Below are positions 1-5,209 of a stretch of 5,209 nt of DNA, piece by piece. The position numbers and the translations under genes are program-made. Each line of letters begins with the position of its first letter. Position 1 is the stretch's first letter. The notes under the pieces were generated by a model. The model saw only the letters and a list, made by a program, of their open reading frames with translations, had not been told where the DNA came from and did not search any database. Origin of the DNA: Bacteroidota bacterium (lineage in GTDB: Bacteria > Bacteroidota > Ignavibacteria > UBA10030 > UBA8401); contig JALNZH010000273.1 of NCBI GenBank assembly GCA_023229405.1, forward strand, positions 1-5,209, given 5' to 3'.

Positions 1-1247
1 ATGGCTTCTTATCTGAGAAAGCACAGTTTGCAACATCGGTGGTAGAAGCGGGATTTATTTTTATTGGACCGAATCCTGAAACAATAGATTTGCTCGGGAG
101 CAAAACTTCCGCTCGGGAGTTATTATCCAAGAAAAAAATTCCAATAGTACCAGGTACTACAAAACCAATCAATAACTTAAGTGATGCAATTGAAGTTGCT
201 TCGAATATTGGATATCCAGTATTGATCAAGGCGGCAGGCGGTGGCGGCGGCAAAGGAATGCGAAGAGTCGATTCTCCAGAAGAACTGGAAAGTGCCATAG
301 ATCGTGCACGCAATGAAGCCTCTAAGGCGTTTTCCGATGACAGGGTGTATATTGAAAAGTTCATCGTAAACCCGAAGCATATTGAAATTCAGGTCCTTGC
401 GGATTCCCATGGAAATGTCATACATCTTGGAGAGAGGGAATGCTCCGTTCAACGCCGACATCAAAAAGTAGTTGAAGAATGTCCGAGTATTGCGTTAACT
501 CCCGAATTGCGTTCCAAAATGGGGCAGACCGCAGTAGAAATTGCCAAAGCGGCCGGTTATGTCAATGCCGGGACAATGGAATTTTTACTCGATGCGGCGA
601 TGAATTTCTACTTTTTAGAGGTAAATACTCGAGTTCAGGTGGAACACCCAATCACTGAAATGGTATATGGTATCGATATCGTTAAAGAACAGATCAGAAT
701 TGCGCAAGGAGAGCGTCTTTCGTTTACTCAGAAAGATGTTAAAATCAGCGGACATGCTATTGAAGCAAGAATTTATGCAGAAGAATATGACAATAATTTT
801 CTTCCGTCAACGGGAACAATCACCCATTATCAACCGAGCGAAGGATTAGGTATCAGAAATGATTCCGGCGTTCGGGTAGGATCTGAGATTACCATGTATT
901 ATGATCCGATGATTGCGAAACTTGTCGTACATGGACGGACAAGAGATGAAACAATTGAACGAATGAAACGTGCGCTGCGGGAATACAAAATTAACGGCGT
1001 AAAAACAACGATACCGTTTTGCGAATTGGTCATGTATCATCCGGAATTCGTTAAGGGGACGTACGATATTAATTTTGTGGCCAAACATTACTTAGCTCCG
1101 GACAGCAAACTCGACCAGCAGGAAAGTGAAGCGGTTGCTGCATCATTTGTTTCTGCGCTCAGTCAAGGAAGAAGCGGATCATCAGTCTCTTCAATACAAC
1201 GGAATCCATTACGATCACAATGGAAACGACGATCTAATAATGAATAA
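1..1247 (+). CDS. Biotin carboxylase subunit of an acyl-CoA carboxylase (5' partial)
   Basis: ATP-dependent biotin carboxylase: it carboxylates the biotin on the carrier protein using bicarbonate, the first half-reaction of acetyl-, propionyl- or related acyl-CoA carboxylases, in the cytoplasm. The frame is open from the window edge: nt 3 onward reads GFLSEKAQFATS, the family's HPGYGFLSEN region, and nt 1-2 (at) fit the preceding Tyr codon. The true start therefore lies outside; by comparison with E. coli AccC about 80 residues are missing, giving roughly 495 in total. Visible motifs: glycine-rich ATP-grasp loop GGGGGKGM (from nt 237), RRHQKVVEE (from about nt 456), and the catalytic segment FLEVNTRVQVEHPITE, with the Arg codon at 630 and Glu at 642 matching E. 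coli R292 and E296. GHAIEARIYAEE and the YYDPMIAKL block resemble propionyl/methylcrotonyl-type alpha subunits more than AccC, so the acyl-CoA substrate is left open and no symbol is given. The last ~30 residues are Ser/Arg-rich and atypical (see findings). The gene overlaps the carrier gene by 8 bases. Confidence 0.95.
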   Translation, partial: GFLSEKAQFATSVVEAGFIFIGPNPETIDLLGSKTSARELLSKKKIPIVPGTTKPINNLSDAIEVASNIGYPVLIKAAGGGGGKGMRRVDSPEELESAIDRARNEASKAFSDDRVYIEKFIVNPKHIEIQVLADSHGNVIHLGERECSVQRRHQKVVEECPSIALTPELRSKMGQTAVEIAKAAGYVNAGTMEFLLDAAMNFYFLEVNTRVQVEHPITEMVYGIDIVKEQIRIAQGERLSFTQKDVKISGHAIEARIYAEEYDNNFLPSTGTITHYQPSEGLGIRNDSGVRVGSEITMYYDPMIAKLVVHGRTRDETIERMKRALREYKINGVKTTIPFCELVMYHPEFVKGTYDINFVAKHYLAPDSKLDQQESEAVAASFVSALSQGRSGSSVSSIQRNPLRSQWKRRSNNE

Positions 1248-1737
1248 GAACACCATCTATATTTCGGATCAAACGTTGTATTTGGACGAGTCACAAGGTA
1301 TTCTCACCAATTCAGAAGGTATACCTATTTCGGCTGACGTGAAAAAAATTTCGGAAGGTGAGTATAGTGTCTTGATTGAAGGGAGATCGATCCATTTATT
1401 CCTTTCCCGGTTGAAAGACACTACGACGGCAACGGTCAATAACTTTATCTTTGAGATTCAACGGGAGACTCTGCGTGATGCATTGACGAAAAAACTTCAA
1501 AAAGAATCAGGGACGACCAACAGCAGTATGACCGTACGTGCTCCTATGCCGGGATTGATTACAAAAATTCTTCGTCCGGAAGGATCAGAAGTACATCATG
1601 GCGAAGGAATTCTAGTCATTGAAGCTATGAAAATGGAAAACGAGATCAAATCTCCCAGGTCGGGAATTGTCAAAAAAATTTTTATTAAAGAAAAACAGAC
1701 GACGGAAAAAAACGATCATTTATTCACAATCGAGTAA
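1240..1737 (+). CDS. Biotin carboxyl carrier protein of an acyl-CoA carboxylase
   Basis: Small acyl-CoA carboxylase subunit that carries the covalent biotin between the biotin carboxylase and the carboxyltransferase. With the ATG at 1240 it has 165 residues. Residues 1-90 form a diverged N-terminal region containing YSVLIEGRS and VNNFIFEIQRE. A polar linker (KESGTTNSS, about 100-108) leads into the C-terminal biotinyl/lipoyl domain, which begins at APMPGLI. The biotinylation motif EAMKMENE places the acceptor lysine at residue 131 (codon 1630-1632). The usual glycine near the domain's end is Asn (EKND), a variation I recall as tolerated in Bacteroidota carriers. Start choice: ATG 1240 overlaps the upstream stop by 8 bases, and the length fits stand-alone carriers of this type. 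A GTG at 1126 in the same frame would give 203 residues, but it lies deep inside the upstream gene and adds no recognisable domain. The ribosome binding site is weak (GGAA 14 bases upstream), so translational coupling is likely. The domain assignment is secure; the start is moderately so. Confidence 0.9.
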   Translation: MNKNTIYISDQTLYLDESQGILTNSEGIPISADVKKISEGEYSVLIEGRSIHLFLSRLKDTTTATVNNFIFEIQRETLRDALTKKLQKESGTTNSSMTVRAPMPGLITKILRPEGSEVHHGEGILVIEAMKMENEIKSPRSGIVKKIFIKEKQTTEKNDHLFTIE

Positions 1738-1739
1738 TT

Positions 1740-3977
1740 ATGAAATCAATTGTAGAACCGGAAGTAACAAAAGAATTAGCATTGCAACACGGCTTAACAC
1801 TCGACGAATTTGAAAAAGTTCTAACCATTCTTGGAAGAACTCCGACATATACCGAACTCGGCATTTATTCTGTAATGTGGAGCGAACACTGTAGCTATAA
1901 AAATTCCATTGCGCAGTTAAAAACACTACCCAGGTCGGGGAAACGGTTGTTGGTGGGTGCGGGGGAGGAAAATGCTGGACTGGTGGATATTGGCGACGGA
2001 ATTGCCGTTGCATTCAAAATTGAAAGCCATAATCATCCTTCAGCTGTTGAACCGTATCAGGGTGCGGCAACTGGTGTCGGCGGCATCATGCGTGATATTT
2101 TTACGATGGGTGCGCGGCCAGTGGCGGCGTTAAATTCTCTCCGTTTCGGCGATATCAACGACAAGCAGACGAAACATTTATTAAAAGGAGTGGTGAAGGG
2201 AATCGGAGATTACGGAAACAGTTTCGGCGTTCCGACAATTGCAGGAGAAGTGTATTTCGACTCATGTTATCAAACCAATCCGCTTGTCAACGCCATGTCC
2301 ATTGGAATTGTTGAACATGGTCATGTCGCTTCGGCTATCGCAAAGGGAAAAGGAAATGTTGTGATGATCGTCGGATCTGCAACAGGCAGAGACGGTATAC
2401 ACGGCGCAACATTTGCGTCCGAGGAAATCTCTGAAGCATCGGAAGCAAAACGTCCTTCAGTACAGGTGGGGGATCCATTCACAGAAAAGCTGTTACTTGA
2501 AGCAACGTTGGAAGTAATTCAGGCAGGTTTGGTTGTTGGAATACAAGATATGGGTGCGGCAGGCATTACATGTTCTTCTACAGAAATGAGCGCAAAAGGG
2601 ACCAGCGGAATGGAGATTAACCTGGATTTCGTACCAACGCGTGAAACGGCAATGACCGCGTACGAAATTATGTTATCCGAATCGCAGGAACGGATGCTGC
2701 TTGTTGCAACACCGGAAAACGAAAAAGCGATCATTACGATTTTTGAAAAATGGGATTTGCATTGTGTTACAATCGGCAAAGTAACGGACGACGGTATGGT
2801 GAGGATTTTCCATCACGGAATATTACAGGCGGAAGTACCGGCCGAAACCTGTGTGCTTGGCGGCGGCGCTCCGGTCTATATTCGTGAAACAAAAGAACCA
2901 GAATATTTTGCGAAAACCCGTTCGGTGGATCTACAGACACTTCCTGTTCCGTCAGATCTCTGTGCGTCAATATATTCTCTTTTACAGTCACCAAATATTG
3001 CCAGCAAACGATGGGTATACGAACAGTATGATTCAATGGTTCGCACGAACACTGTTATGCTTCCTGGTTCTGATGCGTCGGTCATACGAATTAAAAAATC
3101 AAAAAAATTATTGGCTGCAAAAACTGACTGCAATGGAAGATATGTATACCTCAATCCGCGCAAAGGTGCCGCTATTGCGGTGGCGGAATCCGGCAGAAAT
3201 GTAGTTTGCACCGGTGGGAAACCAATTGCAATCACAAATTGTTTAAACTTTGGCAATCCGTACAAACCGGAGATTTACTGGCAGTTTAAAGAAGCGATCG
3301 CCGGCATTGGTGAGGCGTGCATTGCGTTAGAGACTCCCGTTACTGGAGGAAATGTGAGCTTTTATAATGAAAGTCCGAATGCGGCCGTATTCCCAACGCC
3401 GACTATTGGAATGTTAGGTGTTGTGGAAAATGAATCTCATGTGACTACCGCATTCTTTAAAAAGAATGGAGACGAAATATTCTTGTTAGGAACAAATCGC
3501 GGTGACATTTCCGGCAGCGAGTATCTTTCCCGCGAACATGGATTGACTGCCGGTGATGCTCCATATTTTGATCTCGCATTTGAAGTAAAACTGCAGCAAT
3601 GCGCCCTCGAACTTATTCAACAGGGATTGGTGAAATCGGCGCATGATGTTTCGGACGGCGGACTGATCATTGCACTGATAGAAAGCGCTGTCGTAGGAAA
3701 AGAACTTTTCGGTTTCGCGGTAAACCTTCAGTTGAACGGAATCCCGTTGCACAAAATATTATTCGGAGAAGATCAATCACGGATCATTATTTCTGCAGCC
3801 ACAGGGAGTGTAGATCGTCTGTCGGCAATTTGTTTGAAGCATGGCGTTCCGCTAAACAAAATCGGTGTTGTTACTGCCAATACTCATTCGACTATAAATG
3901 GCGCAGTGCCCTTGGATATGGTAAAAGCTAAAGATATTTTTTTTCATACGTTGTATGAAAAGGTGAGTCAGAATTGA
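1740..3977 (+). CDS. purL: Phosphoribosylformylglycinamidine synthase subunit PurL (FGAM synthase II)
   Basis: Converts FGAR, ATP and glutamine-derived ammonia to FGAM, the fourth step of de novo purine synthesis, in the cytoplasm. At 745 residues it is the small PurL type (B. subtilis PurL is of similar size), without the glutaminase domain of the ~1300-residue enzyme, so it should work with separate PurQ and PurS, neither of which is in the window. Landmarks: YTELGIYSVMWSEHCSYKNS at residues 37-56, with the conserved catalytic-type His at 50; ESHNHPSAVEPYQGAATGVGG at 95-115 (nucleotide and metal binding); IAGEVYFD at 167-174; LSESQERML at 312-320. The second, repeated half carries NCLNFGNP (500-507), TGGNVSFYNE (535-544), AHDVSDGG (634-641) and GEDQSRIIIS (676-685). 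Both AIR-synthase-like halves appear complete, with no frameshift. The ATG lies 2 bases after the carrier-gene stop, with no clear Shine-Dalgarno, which suggests coupling. The stop overlaps the next gene's likely TTG start by 4 bases. Confidence 0.97.
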   Translation: MKSIVEPEVTKELALQHGLTLDEFEKVLTILGRTPTYTELGIYSVMWSEHCSYKNSIAQLKTLPRSGKRLLVGAGEENAGLVDIGDGIAVAFKIESHNHPSAVEPYQGAATGVGGIMRDIFTMGARPVAALNSLRFGDINDKQTKHLLKGVVKGIGDYGNSFGVPTIAGEVYFDSCYQTNPLVNAMSIGIVEHGHVASAIAKGKGNVVMIVGSATGRDGIHGATFASEEISEASEAKRPSVQVGDPFTEKLLLEATLEVIQAGLVVGIQDMGAAGITCSSTEMSAKGTSGMEINLDFVPTRETAMTAYEIMLSESQERMLLVATPENEKAIITIFEKWDLHCVTIGKVTDDGMVRIFHHGILQAEVPAETCVLGGGAPVYIRETKEPEYFAKTRSVDLQTLPVPSDLCASIYSLLQSPNIASKRWVYEQYDSMVRTNTVMLPGSDASVIRIKKSKKLLAAKTDCNGRYVYLNPRKGAAIAVAESGRNVVCTGGKPIAITNCLNFGNPYKPEIYWQFKEAIAGIGEACIALETPVTGGNVSFYNESPNAAVFPTPTIGMLGVVENESHVTTAFFKKNGDEIFLLGTNRGDISGSEYLSREHGLTAGDAPYFDLAFEVKLQQCALELIQQGLVKSAHDVSDGGLIIALIESAVVGKELFGFAVNLQLNGIPLHKILFGEDQSRIIISAATGSVDRLSAICLKHGVPLNKIGVVTANTHSTINGAVPLDMVKAKDIFFHTLYEKVSQN
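3939..3963 (+). promoter_or_regulatory. RNA hairpin at the purL end reaching into the ygfZ ribosome binding site
   Basis: A perfect 9-bp inverted repeat, TTTTCATAC (3941-3949) and GTATGAAAA (3953-3961), encloses a 3-base GTT loop. Two further G-U pairs could extend it to 3939-3963. The right arm covers the first bases of AAAAGGTGA, the probable Shine-Dalgarno of the next gene. No T-run follows the hairpin on the + strand, and on the - strand the following bases are A-rich, so it does not look like an intrinsic terminator. A role in coupling ygfZ translation to purL translation is inference; the stem is A-T rich and may be only weakly stable. Confidence 0.35.
3960..3966 (+). promoter_or_regulatory. 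Probable ribosome binding site of ygfZ (decides TTG versus ATG start)
   Basis: AAGGTGA matches part of the AAGGAGGTGA consensus. It ends 7 bases before TTG 3974 and 13 before ATG 3980, which favours the TTG. It lies inside the purL coding sequence and next to the hairpin. Confidence 0.5.
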
Positions 3978-4837
3978 CTATGATCGGAACGATCGCAATA
4001 CCTACTCACCGTCCGCCGGACATTCACAACGTTCCGTTCAATATTCTTTCATTGACCGGCAGCGATTCTGTTGATTTTCTGCAGCGTATATCGACGAATG
4101 ACTTCGCAAATTTTTCGGCAGGAGAGTCCCAAAAGACACTGTTCGTTTCAGATAAAGGAAGAATGATCGATGCCGTTTGGGTGATCCATCGGAATGACCA
4201 ATTGTTGGTATTGACAGGTCAGGGCATGGGTCAAACAGTTCAAACGTTTCTTGAAAAATATATCATCATGGATGATGTTCTTGTGCATGATGTCAGCACA
4301 CAGTACAAAGCAGACCTGTTCTTTGATCAACATTCTGGATATCGGATTGAGTATTTTGGTATTGATGCAATAATTGATATTCAGGAAAACGTTGTGCTAA
4401 AAACACCTATCGCAGTGACGATTGATCCCGGATATGAACGTTGGAGAATAGAAAATGGAATTCCCAAAGCGCAAAAAGAGATCGTACAGGATTTTAATCC
4501 TCTTGAACTGAATCTTTGGAATTGGATCAGTTTTACTAAAGGATGCTATATCGGTCAGGAAATAATAGCACGACTTGATACATATCATAAAATACAGCGC
4601 ACTTTATGCTCAATCAGCTCGGAGCATGAGTTTTCGGAAGGTGATATTGTTGCCGATGAAGCAGGAATGGATATCGGCAGAATCACGAGTGCGCTACGGT
4701 GTGAACATGGCTATATCGGTCTGTGTGTCGTTCGAATAAAACATGCAGTACCGCACGGACGGTTACATAGTAAACAAAAAAATAATTTCATTACTATCGA
4801 ACGTGTTTTTCACAAAGGAAATAATGAAAGAAATTAA
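3974..4837 (+). CDS. ygfZ: YgfZ/CAF17 (GcvT-like) folate-binding protein
   Basis: Member of the YgfZ/IBA57 family: GcvT-fold, tetrahydrofolate-dependent proteins that support assembly or repair of certain iron-sulfur enzymes (in E. coli, MiaB among others). The decisive signature is FTKGCYIGQE at residues 187-196, with the invariant Cys at 191 (codon 4544-4546), equivalent to E. coli Cys228. Supporting blocks: LTGSDSVDFLQRISTND near the N-terminus, SDKGRMIDAVWV around residues 59-70, ERWRIENGIPKA before the signature, and IGRITSAL in the C-terminal barrel. Missing signature features for GcvT proper argue against aminomethyltransferase. Length 287, ordinary for the family. Two starts are possible: TTG 3974, which overlaps the purL stop as TTGA and sits 7 bases after AGGTGA, or ATG 3980, two codons later, with 13-base spacing. 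TTG is preferred on spacing, but the two products differ by only two residues. The 3' end overlaps msrC by 14 bases. Family membership is firm; the exact client enzymes cannot be read from sequence. Confidence 0.9.
   Translation: MTMIGTIAIPTHRPPDIHNVPFNILSLTGSDSVDFLQRISTNDFANFSAGESQKTLFVSDKGRMIDAVWVIHRNDQLLVLTGQGMGQTVQTFLEKYIIMDDVLVHDVSTQYKADLFFDQHSGYRIEYFGIDAIIDIQENVVLKTPIAVTIDPGYERWRIENGIPKAQKEIVQDFNPLELNLWNWISFTKGCYIGQEIIARLDTYHKIQRTLCSISSEHEFSEGDIVADEAGMDIGRITSALRCEHGYIGLCVVRIKHAVPHGRLHSKQKNNFITIERVFHKGNNERN
4816..4819 (+). promoter_or_regulatory. Ribosome binding site of msrC
   Basis: AGGA within CACAAAGGAAATAATG, four bases before the ATG at 4824 and inside the end of ygfZ. It supports the start chosen for msrC and internal re-initiation on a polycistronic message. 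Confidence 0.6.
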
Positions 4838-5209
4838 TATATCCGCTGTATCAAAAACGGAGTTATACGATCAATTATTACCGCAGATTATTTCGCTTAT
4901 AACGGACGAGCCGAATCCTATTGCGAACATGGCGAATATTGTTGCAGCGTTAAAACAATCATTTTCCTACTACTCTTGGGTCGGATTTTATCTGTTCGAC
5001 CGCAGTGCTGAAGAATTGGTTCTGGGACCGTTTCAAGGAAAGATTGCATGTACAAGGATTGCTGTCGGGAAAGGTGTGTGTGGAACTTCCTTTCAGAAAA
5101 AAGAAACACTAATCATCCCCGATGTCAATCAATTTCCCGGACATATCTTTTGCGATGGTGATTCAAAATCCGAGATCGTCGTGCCTGTTATATTGGCGGG
5201 TATAGTGAC
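4824..5209 (+). CDS. msrC: Free methionine-(R)-sulfoxide reductase, GAF domain (3' partial)
   Basis: Reduces free methionine-(R)-sulfoxide to methionine with thioredoxin-type reductant (fRMsr, YebR family), a cytoplasmic antioxidant repair enzyme made of one GAF domain. The ATG at 4824 begins MKEINISAVSKTELYDQLL, and 128 residues are visible before the window ends; the family is about 160 long, so roughly the last 30 are missing. Family motifs: SWVGFYLF (51-58), LGPFQGKIACTRI (67-79), GKGVCG (82-87) and FPGHIFCDGDSKSEIVVP (104-121). Cysteines at 76, 86 and 110 have exactly the 10- and 24-residue spacing of E. coli Cys84, Cys94 and Cys118, of which Cys118 is catalytic and Cys84 the main resolving residue. 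This cysteine triad separates it from sensory GAF domains. The gene overlaps the ygfZ end by 14 bases and is preceded by AAAGGAA, with AGGA four bases before the ATG. No frameshift is seen in the visible part. Confidence 0.94.
   Translation, partial: MKEINISAVSKTELYDQLLPQIISLITDEPNPIANMANIVAALKQSFSYYSWVGFYLFDRSAEELVLGPFQGKIACTRIAVGKGVCGTSFQKKETLIIPDVNQFPGHIFCDGDSKSEIVVPVILAGIV

Noticed and set aside
1654..1939. An 11-base direct repeat, CCCAGGTCGGG, at 1654-1664 and 1929-1939.
   Set aside because: Both copies lie in coding sequence and both encode Pro-Arg-Ser-Gly in unrelated proteins, so this is likely chance plus shared codon choice.
2851..3265. Longer open frames on both strands inside purL (2851-3204 +, 2876-3265 -).
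   Set aside because: They overlap a fully conserved purL frame, show no recognisable motif and have no ribosome binding site. They are coding shadows.
3937..3961. T-run (3937-3944) beside an inverted repeat, considered as an intrinsic terminator.
   Set aside because: The Ts precede the stem on the + strand, and on the - strand they would read as As after the stem. Neither orientation gives a hairpin followed by U residues, and genes continue downstream.
4265..4278. Short inverted repeat CATCAT-GG-ATGATG inside ygfZ.
   Set aside because: The 2-base gap is too tight for a hairpin loop, it lies mid-gene, and such short repeats are expected by chance.
3974..4837. Glycine cleavage T protein (GcvT, aminomethyltransferase) as the identity of this gene.
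   Set aside because: The KGCYxGQE signature, 287-residue length and lack of neighbouring glycine cleavage genes fit YgfZ/CAF17; GcvT is usually about 360 residues and lacks this cysteine motif.

Overview
The window is one densely packed, single-direction (+ strand) stretch of chromosomal housekeeping genes, of moderate G+C by eye. It has five protein genes and essentially no non-coding DNA. No RNA genes, insertion sequences, phage genes, CRISPR repeats or long repeats were seen, and no stretch of 300 bases lacks a gene. The first and last genes are cut by the window edges.

Layout: (1) 1-1247, biotin carboxylase subunit of an acyl-CoA carboxylase, 5' end missing (about 80 residues estimated). 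(2) 1240-1737, its separate biotin carboxyl carrier protein, with the biotin-accepting lysine in AMKME. (3) 1740-3977, purL, the large subunit of phosphoribosylformylglycinamidine synthase, of the small multi-subunit type. (4) 3974-4837, a YgfZ/CAF17-type folate-binding protein with the KGCYxGQE signature. (5) 4824-5209, msrC, free methionine-(R)-sulfoxide reductase (GAF domain, all three characteristic cysteines), cut at the 3' end. Successive genes overlap by 8, -2 (a 2-base gap), 4 and 14 bases, so a single transcript with coupled translation is the natural reading. No promoter or terminator is visible inside the window.

Working together: genes 1 and 2 form the biotin half of an acyl-CoA carboxylase whose carboxyltransferase is not in view. 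PurL makes a purine intermediate and needs PurQ and PurS from elsewhere. YgfZ (iron-sulfur enzyme maintenance) and MsrC (repair of oxidised free methionine) share an oxidative-damage theme. The combination looks like a compact housekeeping operon rather than one pathway.

Organism: separate biotin carboxylase and ~165-residue carrier genes, a small-type PurL, weak ribosome binding sites before several starts and moderate G+C suggest the Bacteroidota/Chlorobiota/Ignavibacteriota group. This is an inference without database support.

I did not find a convincing undescribed system. The points most worth a second look are the unusual junction between the biotin carboxylase and carrier genes, where two frames are open and the upstream frame gives an odd tail, and a perfect 9-bp hairpin at the purL/ygfZ boundary that reaches into the probable ribosome binding site.
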